A stretch of DNA of 43,466 nucleotides. Origin: Caryophanales bacterium. GTDB taxonomy: Bacteria; Bacillota_I; Bacilli_A; RFN20; CAG-288. Shown here in pieces: positions 8,927 to 16,843 of the stretch (positions are counted from its first letter, which is position 1; every line of letters begins with the position of its first letter). The notes below the pieces were generated by a model. It was not told where the DNA came from, made no database searches, and worked only from the letters and a program-made list of their open reading frames with translations. The stretch covers positions 1 through 43,466 of the forward strand of contig JAJVUU010000008.1 in the NCBI GenBank assembly GCA_021621525.1, written 5' to 3'. Position numbers and translations under genes: made by a program.

Positions 8927-10333
8927 ATGAAGATTCTTTTAGTCACACCTGAATCCCTTCCGTTTGCCAAAAGCGGTGGATTAGGAGATTTCATCTATTC
9001 CTATGGCAAGGCCCTCAGCAAACTCGGCGAGGATGTCTCTGTCATCATGCCTCTCTACCTTCCCATGAGGACTAAGTTCCCGGAAATCATGGAAGGCTTC
9101 TATGATCAGTTTGACTTCAAGATGAACTGGAGAACCCAAGGATGCGGAGCCTTCCTTCTCAAGAAGGACGGAATCAATTTCTACTTCCTTGCCATGGACC
9201 GGTTCGATAGGGACCAGATGTATGGATATGGTGATGACAATGAACGCTTTGCCTGCTTTGTCATGGCCGTCAACACCTTCATCACCCGTCACAATGATTT
9301 TGATGTCGTTCACTGCAACGATTGGCAGTCGGCTGTCCTTCCTCTTTTGCTCACCTTCAATCCGAAGCCCATCAAGACGGTCTTGACCATCCACAATCCT
9401 GCCTATCAGGGATGGGGAAGAAGGGAAGACCTTTCCACCTACTTCAACCTGTCCTTGGGATATTATGATTCGGGTTTCGTCCGTCTTGGCGATTCCTTCA
9501 ACTTCCTGAAGACCGGCATCATGTCGGCTGACAAGATCAACACCGTCAGCAAGACCCACGCCCAGGAACTCCTTCATGATCACACTGGTTTTGGAGGCAT
9601 GGGAGCCATCATCGACTGGTGCAGGCACAATGACTTCAGCGGTATCGTCAACGGATTGGACGTCGATATCTGGAATCCTTCCACGGACAAGCTTCTTTCC
9701 AAGAACTATGACCTTTCCAGCGTCAAGGAAGGAAAGAGGGCAAACAAGCGCGCACTCTATGCCAAGCTTGGAATGGATGTTGACTTTGATGGTCCTCTCT
9801 TCTCTGCCATCACCCGCCTTTCTGCCCAAAAGGGCGTCGAACGCCTGATGGCCATCATGCCTCACCTGGAAGAGAGAAATGCCAAGATGATCGTCATCGG
9901 AACCGGTGAGATGGAAAACGAATTCTTAGCCAAGTCCCTGCAGTACAAGAACGTCTATTTCGTCAAGAGATATGATGAAAACCTTGCCCATCTTCTGTAT
10001 GCCGCAAGTGACTTCTTCCTCATGCCTTCCTATTTCGAACCATGCGGAACCAGCCAGATGATTTCCATGCGCTATGGAACTCTTCCGATCGTTTCCAACG
10101 TCGGCGGTCTCAATGACACTGTCTTCGATATCTCCAAGGGTGACATCGCCAACGGCTTCACCTTCTATAACAGCGATTACTTCGGATGCGTCAATGCCTT
10201 CGGACGTGCCTGCGATGCCTACTTCGAACATCGAATCGACAGGATGCAGAAGGTTGGTATGGAAGGAGATTATTCCTGGGCAAAATCGGCCAAGGAATAC
10301 CTTGCCTTGTATCAGTCCATCAGCTGGAAATGA
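8927..10333 (+). CDS. glgA: Glycogen synthase (ADP-glucose, GT5 family)
   Basis: Transfers glucose from ADP-glucose to growing alpha-1,4-glucan. The N-terminal KSGGLGD motif (residues 15-21) binds ADP-glucose, and the C-terminal Rossmann domain carries SYFEPCGTSQMISMRYG followed by VGGLNDTV, the GT5 acceptor/donor signature with catalytic Glu. 468 residues is typical. The start lies 2 nt after glgD; GAGGAG about 15 nt upstream is the only ribosome site, so translational coupling is likely. It is the last gene of the operon. A strong hairpin terminator follows directly, so branching enzyme (glgB) and phosphorylase (glgP), often in the same operon, must be elsewhere. Confidence 0.95.
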   Translation: MKILLVTPESLPFAKSGGLGDFIYSYGKALSKLGEDVSVIMPLYLPMRTKFPEIMEGFYDQFDFKMNWRTQGCGAFLLKKDGINFYFLAMDRFDRDQMYGYGDDNERFACFVMAVNTFITRHNDFDVVHCNDWQSAVLPLLLTFNPKPIKTVLTIHNPAYQGWGRREDLSTYFNLSLGYYDSGFVRLGDSFNFLKTGIMSADKINTVSKTHAQELLHDHTGFGGMGAIIDWCRHNDFSGIVNGLDVDIWNPSTDKLLSKNYDLSSVKEGKRANKRALYAKLGMDVDFDGPLFSAITRLSAQKGVERLMAIMPHLEERNAKMIVIGTGEMENEFLAKSLQYKNVYFVKRYDENLAHLLYAASDFFLMPSYFEPCGTSQMISMRYGTLPIVSNVGGLNDTVFDISKGDIANGFTFYNSDYFGCVNAFGRACDAYFEHRIDRMQKVGMEGDYSWAKSAKEYLALYQSISWK

Positions 10334-10334
10334 T

Positions 10335-10356
10335 TTTTCCGCCTTCGGGCGGAAAA
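10335..10356 (+). terminator. Terminator after glgA
   Basis: Stem TTTTCCGCC (10335-10343), TTCG loop, GGCGGAAAA (10348-10356). The U-side is weak on the plus strand, but the position right after the glgA stop and the stable tetraloop support termination. Confidence 0.65.
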
Positions 10357-10392
10357 CGTCGTGCATATTTCGGAATGAGTGAAAATTATTTG

Positions 10393-10421
10393 TTTACTTT
10401 ACAAGCCAAAAGCTATATAAT
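10393..10421 (+). promoter_or_regulatory. Promoter of rpmF
   Basis: -35 TTTACT (10393-10398), 17-bp spacer, -10 TATAAT (10416-10421). The predicted start is near 10428, giving a leader of about 38 nt before the L32 gene. Confidence 0.75.
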
Positions 10422-10465
10422 GAACATTGCGTTTTAGCATGAATTAGAATTGGAGGATAAGACAT

Positions 10466-10654
10466 ATGGCAGTTCCAACCAGAAGAAGAGGCCACGCAAA
10501 ACAGGGTATGGTCAGACAGAACACCGCTTTAAAGGCCGTCAATACCGTTACTTGCCCGAATTGCGGAGCTGAAATCAAGCCTCATCACGTTTGCCCTAGC
10601 TGTGGTTTCTACAACGGCAAGAAGGTCAAAGACGTCAAAGAAAAGGCTGAGTAG
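10466..10654 (+). CDS. rpmF: 50S ribosomal protein L32, zinc-finger form
   Basis: Small basic protein of the large ribosomal subunit. The 62 residues begin MAVPTRRRGHAKQ as in bacterial L32, and two CxxC pairs (CPNC at 30-33 and CPSC at 43-46) make this the zinc-binding (C+) form. GGAGG precedes the ATG by 9 nt. It has its own promoter and a strong terminator. Many bacteria have a yceD-type gene just before rpmF; here it is absent and glgA lies upstream. Confidence 0.96.
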   Translation: MAVPTRRRGHAKQGMVRQNTALKAVNTVTCPNCGAEIKPHHVCPSCGFYNGKKVKDVKEKAE

Positions 10655-10686
10655 TTTTCGCCTCTATCGTTTATTGATAAAAGAAA

Positions 10687-10712
10687 CCCACTTTGAAAGT
10701 GGGCTTTTTTTT
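10687..10712 (+). terminator. Terminator after rpmF
   Basis: Stem CCCACTT (10687-10693), 3-nt loop, AAGTGGG (10697-10703), C, then eight T. The ribosome site of the next gene begins only 5 nt later. Confidence 0.9.
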
Positions 10713-10731
10713 CACAGAAAGGAGAATCACC

Positions 10732-11187
10732 ATGACGTATCTTGAATCCATTACATTTCTTACGGGAAGGTTCCTTCAGATTTCCCAGTTTGCCCTGAAG
10801 AATGCCTATCGCGTCATCTCCCTGACCCAGGGGAAGGAAAAAGAGACACCTTATATGAAGTCAAGCATGACCAGGGCAGAGGCCTGTGAGGCTATCGCTT
10901 CAGCCTATCTTCTTCAGAACAGGACTCTTTCCGGACAGGAACTTCTTGTCTTCTTTCAGGCCCATCCAGGCCTCAGCAACAAGGACTTCGATGCCTTGAA
11001 GTTCGTCCTCAACAAGAGGGACTATCTTGTCTCTTACTTCTTCATCGAGAATTCCCCTCTTTTCGCAAGGGAGGAAATCGCCCTCTTCGAATCCAAGATC
11101 ACCGAGCTGAAGGAGTATGTCGACAAGGCTGAGAAGCTCAACGTCTCCTTATCCAAGGCCTGTGACCGGCTTTATGAGAGTTTTTGA
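10732..11187 (+). CDS. Hypothetical 151-residue protein
   Basis: Not recognised. ATG 10732 is chosen because AGAAAGGAG (10716-10724) stands 7 nt before it; a longer frame reaching back to 10693 would begin inside the rpmF terminator. The protein is helical, with a moderately hydrophobic N-terminus (residues 5-30) too polar to be a clear membrane span and a charged, coiled-coil-like C-terminus (EIALFESKITELKEYVDKAE). No promoter is visible between the rpmF terminator and the gene, so expression may come from read-through out of the highly transcribed rpmF unit. Function unknown. Confidence 0.65.
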   Translation: MTYLESITFLTGRFLQISQFALKNAYRVISLTQGKEKETPYMKSSMTRAEACEAIASAYLLQNRTLSGQELLVFFQAHPGLSNKDFDALKFVLNKRDYLVSYFFIENSPLFAREEIALFESKITELKEYVDKAEKLNVSLSKACDRLYESF

Positions 11188-11210
11188 TTTTAAAAGGCCT
11201 GCTTTTGGGC

Positions 11211-11216
11211 TATAAT
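11211..11216 (+). promoter_or_regulatory. -10 box before the RsmB-like gene
   Basis: TATAAT at 11211-11216, 23 nt before the start codon. No good -35 lies at 16-18 bp (TTGATT at 11184 is 21 bp away), so this is a weak call for the promoter of the rlmN-prpC-prkC-rsgA-rpe operon. Confidence 0.4.
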
Positions 11217-11239
11217 TATCTTCGTAGCGGAGTTTTTTC

Positions 11240-12520
11240 ATGACGGACTATATTCCCGAACTTTTGTCGTTGGATCGGATTCTGTTTGAACACAGAACAT
11301 ACAAGGAAGCAATCTTCAAGACGGTGATGGAGGAAAAGCTCTCCAGCATTGCCAAGAAGCGTGTGGCTGAGAATGTCTTGGGTGTCTTAAGACATTATTT
11401 CTGCCTTTCTTTCGAGTGTCTGAATCTTCTTTTCTATGGCAGGGACAAGGAAGAACATGTCTTGTCTCTTGTCTGTCTTTATGAACTTAGGTATCATCAT
11501 GCAAAAAGGCCCATACAGGAGGTTGAATCCTCCTATTGTGAGGCGTTTTCAAGGCAGAGGCTTGCCGGGGATGCAAAAGCGAACTTTGATATCCTACGGA
11601 AAGCTTCCCAGGAACCTTTTGCCATACCCATGGAAGTGAAGAATTCTCCCGTCCTTTATAATTCCTTATATCTGGAAGTGCCCGACTTCTTCCTTAAGAA
11701 GCTCTCTGACGACTATGGAGCAAAGACGGCGATGATGATATGCCAAGGGCTTCATAGGAAACCTTCCCTTTTCGTCTCTTCCAAGTCGGAGACCGAGAAG
11801 ACGGACGACATGGAAAGTGTCACGCTTGAGAACAAAGATGTCATCTATCGACTGAAGAAGAACCTCTCTCTGAAGGAAATCAGGGAAAGAGGCCTCTATC
11901 CTATCGGATATGTCGAGGCTCTTGCCTTCTCTGATGTCGATATTCCACCTGTCCAGCCAAGGCTTCTCTTTACCGGCTGTGAGGATGGGCTTGACTTGGT
12001 CTATCTTTCATTGAAGGCACAGCAGAGATATCAGTGTGAGATTTCCGGCTGCTTTGAGGATGATTTATCCTATCGCAGCGGAATGGATACGAAATATCAT
12101 TTCCATCTAAGCAGTCTTCAGGTCTTCCATTGTCCCTTGAAGATGCTTAAGACATACACTCCGCTGAAGCATTATGACCTCGTGGTTCATTTTTCCAAGG
12201 ACCTGAAGACCGGTCTTTCCGGAAGAAGACCGGAAATCCTTCCGTCCTTGAATGAGAAGGCCTTTATGAAATCCTTCCAGAGTCAGCTTGACGATTTGTT
12301 GGAAGCGGCTGACTTTCTTGATAAGGACTCAACCCTTCTCTTTGTCAGCCATGCCCTTGACAGGGAAGAATCCGATGATGTGATTTCAAGGTTCCTATCT
12401 TTGCGGAAGGACTTTGTCCTGGAAAAGAAAAGGGCCATCCTTCCCTTTGAGAAGGATACCGACGGTGGCTTCTATGCCGTATTGAAGAGAAGGAGTGGAC
12501 AGAATGACCAGCATCTATAA
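11240..12520 (+). CDS. Degenerate RsmB-like (16S rRNA m5C967 methyltransferase) protein, likely inactive
   Basis: It occupies the usual rsmB place just before rlmN. The N-terminal 130 residues resemble the NusB-like domain, and the C-terminus aligns by pattern with RsmB: RRPEI, then QSQLDDLLEAADFL, then LLFVSHALDREES and a DGGFYAVLKR end. However the catalytic elements of the family are gone. The SAM-binding CAAPGGK motif is replaced near residues 241-252 (FTGCEDGLD), the DAPCSG motif with one catalytic Cys by VVHFSKDLKTG (316-325), and the STCT motif with the other Cys by FVSHAL (368-373). The 426-residue frame is intact and overlaps rlmN by 17 nt, so it is translated. It may be an rRNA-binding assembly factor. 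RsmB origin is inferred from context and residual pattern. Confidence 0.7.
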   Translation: MTDYIPELLSLDRILFEHRTYKEAIFKTVMEEKLSSIAKKRVAENVLGVLRHYFCLSFECLNLLFYGRDKEEHVLSLVCLYELRYHHAKRPIQEVESSYCEAFSRQRLAGDAKANFDILRKASQEPFAIPMEVKNSPVLYNSLYLEVPDFFLKKLSDDYGAKTAMMICQGLHRKPSLFVSSKSETEKTDDMESVTLENKDVIYRLKKNLSLKEIRERGLYPIGYVEALAFSDVDIPPVQPRLLFTGCEDGLDLVYLSLKAQQRYQCEISGCFEDDLSYRSGMDTKYHFHLSSLQVFHCPLKMLKTYTPLKHYDLVVHFSKDLKTGLSGRRPEILPSLNEKAFMKSFQSQLDDLLEAADFLDKDSTLLFVSHALDREESDDVISRFLSLRKDFVLEKKRAILPFEKDTDGGFYAVLKRRSGQNDQHL

Positions 12521-13556
12521 TTATTCTTTGGAGGATCTGACCAAGCTGATGATGGCGATGGGACAGTCATCCTATCGCAGCAAACAGCTCTATTCATGGC
12601 TGTATCAGAAGCGTGTGAAGAGCTTTGATGACATGAGCGATATCTCCAAGGACTTCCGTGAGAAGCTGAAGACGGAATTTGATTTCTCTCTTCCCGGCAT
12701 GCGTCTCATGCAGGAGAGCAAGGATGGCACCATCAAATGTCTTTTCCGTCTCTCTGACGGCGAAGAGGTCGAAGGTGTTTTGATGCACTATGTCTATGGA
12801 TACAGCGTCTGCGTATCCAGCCAGGTCGGCTGCAACATGTCCTGTGCCTTCTGTGCATCCGGTCTTCTCAAGAAGAAACGAAACCTCACCCCGAGCGAGA
12901 TGCTCGGCCAGGTTCTTTATTTTGACGAACTTCTCCGAAGCAGGGATGCAAACAGCCATGTCACCCATGTCGTCGTCATGGGTACGGGCGAGCCTTTTGA
13001 CAACTATGACAACGTCCTTTCCTTCATCCGCATCATCAACAGCCAGTTCGGACTGGACATCGGTGCAAGACATATCACGGTATCTACCTGTGGTGTCGTC
13101 CCCGGCATCCTGAAGTTCGGAAAGGAAGGACTGCAAGTCAATCTTGCCATATCCCTGCATGCTCCGACGAATGAAATACGTGACAGGATCATGCCGATCA
13201 ACAAGGCCTATCCTCTTGAACAGCTCATCCCTGCCATCCTTCAGTATGGCAAAGATTCCGGTGGAAGAAGGGTCACCTTCGAATATATCCTCATCAAGGA
13301 TGTCAATGATACCATCGAGTGTGCAAGGCAGCTTGCCAAACTGATTGCACCGACCTTCGGATATGTCAACCTGATTCCGTACAATCCCGTCATGGAGAAC
13401 GGCTTTGAGCGTTCTCCTGATGATCACATCGAACTCTTCCACAACTTCCTGCTCCAGAAACATATCAAGGCGACCATCCGCAAGGAATTTGGAAGCGACA
13501 TCGATGCCGCATGTGGACAATTGAGGGCAAAACATAGAAATGACGGAAACAAATGA
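12504..13556 (+). CDS. rlmN: Dual-specificity 23S rRNA A2503 / tRNA A37 methyltransferase RlmN
   Basis: Radical-SAM enzyme that methylates C2 of A2503 in 23S rRNA (and A37 of some tRNAs). The iron-sulfur motif CxxxCxxC is at C110, C114 and C117 (CNMSCAFC) in the 350-residue protein, followed by the GTGEPFDNY SAM motif and SLHAPTNEIRDRIMPINK; a C-terminal Cys in AACGQL is the methyl-carrying candidate. ATG 12504 is chosen because AGAAGGAG lies 8 nt before it; GTG 12495 falls inside that site. It overlaps the RsmB-like gene by 17 nt and prpC by 17 nt. Confidence 0.96.
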   Translation: MTSIYNYSLEDLTKLMMAMGQSSYRSKQLYSWLYQKRVKSFDDMSDISKDFREKLKTEFDFSLPGMRLMQESKDGTIKCLFRLSDGEEVEGVLMHYVYGYSVCVSSQVGCNMSCAFCASGLLKKKRNLTPSEMLGQVLYFDELLRSRDANSHVTHVVVMGTGEPFDNYDNVLSFIRIINSQFGLDIGARHITVSTCGVVPGILKFGKEGLQVNLAISLHAPTNEIRDRIMPINKAYPLEQLIPAILQYGKDSGGRRVTFEYILIKDVNDTIECARQLAKLIAPTFGYVNLIPYNPVMENGFERSPDDHIELFHNFLLQKHIKATIRKEFGSDIDAACGQLRAKHRNDGNK

Positions 13557-14289
13557 TAAGATCGCTGCTATCAGCGATATCGGTCTTCATCGCAAGAACA
13601 ACGAAGATGTTGCCTATCAGGCAAGAACCGAAAACGGAACGCTTTTGGTGATTGCCGATGGCATGGGCGGACACCGCAAGGGCGAAGTCGCCTCCAAGAT
13701 TGTCGTGGATTCTCTTTCCATTCCCTTTTTGGATGCCAAACACGTCTTCAACACGAGGCGCAGCAGGAAGTTCTATGCCAAGAACCTGAAGAAGGCCAAT
13801 AAGGAAATCTACGATCTTTCCCTGTCCGGTGACGAATACAGGGAGATGGGAACGACTGTCGTCTCATGTATCGTCTCCGAAAAGGAAGCTTCCATCGCTT
13901 CGGTCGGGGATTCGAGAATCTATATCCTCGACAATGACGGCATGCTCAAACAGATCAGCAAGGACCAGACCTATGTCGAGTTCCTCTTCGAATCCGGCAT
14001 CATCACCAAGGAAGAGATGGCGACCCATCCGCAGAAGAACCTCCTTCTCAATGCCGTCGGCATCAATCCTGACATCGCGGATGTCGAGACCTATACGATT
14101 GCAAACGAATGCTATCAGACGCTCTTCCTTTGCTCTGACGGATTGTACAATATGGTCAGCAGTCAGGAGATTCAATCCGTTCTCAATGACAAGAGCAAGA
14201 ATGCCCTTGCCAAGGCAAAAGAGCTGCTTCGCCTTGCCTTGGAACATGGCGGGAACGACAACATCGCCATCGTCATCATGGAAAAATAA
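13540..14289 (+). CDS. prpC: PP2C-type Ser/Thr protein phosphatase PrpC
   Basis: Metal-dependent phosphatase that reverses phosphorylation by the adjacent kinase. PP2C motifs are all present: NED (residues 21-23), IADGMGGH (38-45) with the metal-binding Asp and Gly, SVGDSRIY, LCSDGLYNMV and the final GGNDNIAI. 249 residues is normal. The start overlaps rlmN by 17 nt and has only a weak GAGG ahead, so translation probably depends on ribosomes finishing rlmN. prkC follows 2 nt after the stop; the phosphatase-kinase pair is a standard regulatory module of Bacillota. Confidence 0.95.
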   Translation: MTETNDKIAAISDIGLHRKNNEDVAYQARTENGTLLVIADGMGGHRKGEVASKIVVDSLSIPFLDAKHVFNTRRSRKFYAKNLKKANKEIYDLSLSGDEYREMGTTVVSCIVSEKEASIASVGDSRIYILDNDGMLKQISKDQTYVEFLFESGIITKEEMATHPQKNLLLNAVGINPDIADVETYTIANECYQTLFLCSDGLYNMVSSQEIQSVLNDKSKNALAKAKELLRLALEHGGNDNIAIVIMEK

Positions 14290-14291
14290 CT

Positions 14292-15278
14292 ATGGATGCC
14301 ATCAATCGCGACAATGAAATCATCGACGATCGCTATAAGATCAAGGAGACGGCCGGTTGTGGTGGCATGGCCATCGTTTATCGTGCCCACGATCTTATTT
14401 CCGACAAGGATGTCGCCATCAAGATGATGAAGCCGGAGACGGCTGCCAACAAGACGAATCTCTCCCGTTTCGAAAGGGAAGCCAGGGCTGCAGCCAGCCT
14501 CAATCATCAGAACATCGTCAAGGTCGTCAATGTAGGTTCCTATCAGGGACTTCCTTATATGGTCAATGAATTTGTCGACGGACAGAACCTGAGGCAGGTT
14601 CTGGAAGTGCGTGGCAAGTTCTCCTTCATGGAAGCCTGTGACATCATGTATCAGCTCTGCAGCGCCGTCCTTTATGCTCACAACCATGGCGTCATCCACA
14701 GGGACATCAAACCGCAGAATATCTTTCTGACAAGCGATGGCATCATCAAGCTTGGTGATTTCGGCATCGCCACTTTTCAGAATGCGACCCATCTGACGAG
14801 GTCGGATGTCGTCGTCGGAACGGTCCATTACATCGCTCCGGAGGTCGCCCAGGGCAACCCCGCCTCTTCCAGAAGTGACATCTATTCCATGGGCATCACC
14901 TTCTTTGAACTCATCACGGGAAGGGTTCCCTTTGACGGGGATGACAGCCTTCAGATTGTCATGATGCATGTCCAGAGGAAGTTTCCTTCCGTCAAGAAAT
15001 ACAATCCCAAGACACCTCAGTGCATCGAAGACATCATCTATAAGGCATGTCAGAAGAATCCGAATGACCGTTATCAGAACTGTGAACTCATGAGAAAGGA
15101 CATCGAACGGATTTTGAAGAATCCGAATCTCCTTTCCCTGAAGAAGAATTCCTTCCTTTTTGACCTTTTCCATCCGAATTCCGATTCGGCCAAGGAAAGA
15201 AAGAAGGAGAAGGAACTCAAGAAATCCCTCAAGGCAGCTGCCCGACAGGTAAGGAAGGATCGCAAGGAAGGTGTCTGA
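14292..15278 (+). CDS. prkC: PrkC-family Ser/Thr kinase lacking transmembrane and PASTA domains
   Basis: Hanks-type kinase: glycine loop GCGGMAIVY (22-30), Lys44 in VAIKMM, HRDIKPQN (136-143), DFG (156-158), APE (182-184). All catalytic residues are present. Ordinary Bacillota PrkC/StkP is about 580-670 residues, with a membrane helix and extracellular PASTA repeats sensing peptidoglycan. Here the protein ends at 328 with a basic tail (KERKKEKELKK), no hydrophobic segment and no PASTA. This is not a sequencing break: rsgA starts inside its last codons (8-nt overlap) and no PASTA remnant lies downstream. The kinase should be cytosolic, possibly nucleic-acid or membrane-surface associated through its basic tail. 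Substrates may include translation factors, given its neighbours. Confidence 0.93.
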   Translation: MDAINRDNEIIDDRYKIKETAGCGGMAIVYRAHDLISDKDVAIKMMKPETAANKTNLSRFEREARAAASLNHQNIVKVVNVGSYQGLPYMVNEFVDGQNLRQVLEVRGKFSFMEACDIMYQLCSAVLYAHNHGVIHRDIKPQNIFLTSDGIIKLGDFGIATFQNATHLTRSDVVVGTVHYIAPEVAQGNPASSRSDIYSMGITFFELITGRVPFDGDDSLQIVMMHVQRKFPSVKKYNPKTPQCIEDIIYKACQKNPNDRYQNCELMRKDIERILKNPNLLSLKKNSFLFDLFHPNSDSAKERKKEKELKKSLKAAARQVRKDRKEGV

Positions 15279-16170
15279 GAAAAAGTACCGCGTGCTGAAT
15301 TCGACTTCCCTTGGATACCTTCTCTATGATTTCGAGGATTCATCCATCAGCGTCCATCCCAACCGGAAGAAGATCACCTATCAGGGCGAGAAGATCGTCA
15401 TCGGTGATTTTGTGACTTTGGATGACAAGTCAGTCATCTCTTCCGTCGTAAAAAGGACAAACCATCTGGAGAGACCAAGGCTTGCCAACTGCGACATCGC
15501 CTTTGTCCTGGTTTCACTCAGGGAGCCGGATTTCTCATCTTATCTTCTGGACAAGTTTCTTTCTTTTTTGGATTATCATGATATCCCTGCCGGGATCATC
15601 CTGTCCAAGGCAGATCTTCTGAAGAAAAGAGAACTCACATCCTTTCAGAAGAGGATGGAATTCTATAGGAAGGAAGGATATCCGGTCTATTTCATCGATG
15701 CCCATGACTCGACAAGGTTCGATTACGGACTTCTTCGAAATGACATCCATGGCAAGAGCATCGCCTTTGTCGGTCAGACAGGCGTCGGGAAATCATCTTT
15801 GATCAACCTCATCTGCCCGGATTTCAGGAGAAAGGTCGATTCCCTCTTCGTCACTTCCGGAAGAGGAAGACATACGACCAAGGAGATTGTCCTTCTTCCC
15901 TATCAGGACGGGTTCATCTTCGATACCCCAGGGTTCTCGGAGCTTGAACTGAGGGATATGAAGTCCCTCGACCTTGCCTATTGCTTCCCTGGCTATGGAA
16001 GGTATCTCAATCGCTGTATGTTCAAGGACTGCCTGCATCTTCCTTCTTCGAAGGGATGCGCCGTCTATGAGGATGTCGACAAGAAGGAACTTTCCATGGA
16101 TTCCTATGAGAACTATCTCAGGATCCTGGAAGAAGTAAAGGAGAATGACCGATGGAAAAAGAAACTCTGA
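15271..16170 (+). CDS. rsgA: Ribosome small-subunit-dependent GTPase RsgA
   Basis: Circularly permuted GTPase that checks late 30S maturation. An N-terminal OB-type domain precedes motifs in permuted order: G4-like SKAD (112-115), G1 GQTGVGKSS (168-176), G3 DTPGF (218-222), then a C-terminal zinc knuckle CMFKDCLHLPSSKGC. 299 residues is typical. The start is GTG 15271 with CAAGGAAG immediately before it and another AAGGAAGG at 15251-15258, so initiation is probably coupled to prkC, whose stop it overlaps. rpe overlaps its 3' end by 19 nt. Confidence 0.95.
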   Translation: MSEKKYRVLNSTSLGYLLYDFEDSSISVHPNRKKITYQGEKIVIGDFVTLDDKSVISSVVKRTNHLERPRLANCDIAFVLVSLREPDFSSYLLDKFLSFLDYHDIPAGIILSKADLLKKRELTSFQKRMEFYRKEGYPVYFIDAHDSTRFDYGLLRNDIHGKSIAFVGQTGVGKSSLINLICPDFRRKVDSLFVTSGRGRHTTKEIVLLPYQDGFIFDTPGFSELELRDMKSLDLAYCFPGYGRYLNRCMFKDCLHLPSSKGCAVYEDVDKKELSMDSYENYLRILEEVKENDRWKKKL

Positions 16171-16835
16171 TCAGACCGTCTTTGCTGAGTGCTGATTTCT
16201 GCAATCTGGGAAGGGATGTCGAGGAATGCATCTCCCTGGGCATCACCCATATCCATTTTGACGTCATGGATGGAACCTTCGTGGATGACATCTCCTTCGG
16301 AGAACCTATCTTCCAGAAGCTGAATGCCGCCTATTCGAGTCTTGTCACCTTCGATGTGCATCTGATGACGGAGTCTCCCTTGAGACAGGTCAGTCAGTTT
16401 GCCAGGCTCGGGGCAAGGGAAATCTGCTTTCATTTCGAAACTCTGACCTTGGGAGATATCCCCAGGATCAGACAGATCAGAAGCCAGTATCCGATGCTCA
16501 AGATCGGTATCGCCTTCTCCCCGGAGACCAAGGTCGATGCCTTGAAGACCATCCTTGGCTTCTTTGACTATGTCCTGGTGATGTCTGTCGTTCCTGGAAA
16601 AGGAGGACAGAAGTTCATTTCAGGAAGCGAAGACAAGATCTATCAGCTTGCCGAATGCCGTTCCACCTTCCAGTTGGATTATCAGATCGGCGTCGATGGC
16701 GGAATCAATGCGGAGACCGGACTTTTGTGCAAGGAAAAGGGTGCCGACTTCATGGTTGCCGGATCTTACTTCTTCCATGCAGTTGACAAAAAATCAGCTT
16801 TGGATGTCTTTCACAGGAAAAATGTTATAAAATAA
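16152..16835 (+). CDS. rpe: Ribulose-phosphate 3-epimerase
   Basis: Interconverts ribulose-5-phosphate and xylulose-5-phosphate in the pentose phosphate pathway. TIM-barrel motifs are complete: SLLSADFCNLG near the start, HIHFDVMDGTFV (metal/catalytic His and Asp), FDVHLM, MSVVPGKGGQ, and VDGGIN with the second catalytic Asp. 227 residues. AAAGGAG lies 8 nt before ATG 16152. It shares the long operon with rsgA, an order common in Bacillota. Confidence 0.96.
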   Translation: MEKETLIRPSLLSADFCNLGRDVEECISLGITHIHFDVMDGTFVDDISFGEPIFQKLNAAYSSLVTFDVHLMTESPLRQVSQFARLGAREICFHFETLTLGDIPRIRQIRSQYPMLKIGIAFSPETKVDALKTILGFFDYVLVMSVVPGKGGQKFISGSEDKIYQLAECRSTFQLDYQIGVDGGINAETGLLCKEKGADFMVAGSYFFHAVDKKSALDVFHRKNVIK

Positions 16836-16843
16836 AGATACAT

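Noticed and set aside
10693..10731. N-terminal extension of the protein at 10732
   Set aside because: It would start within the rpmF terminator, and the strong ribosome site points to ATG 10732.
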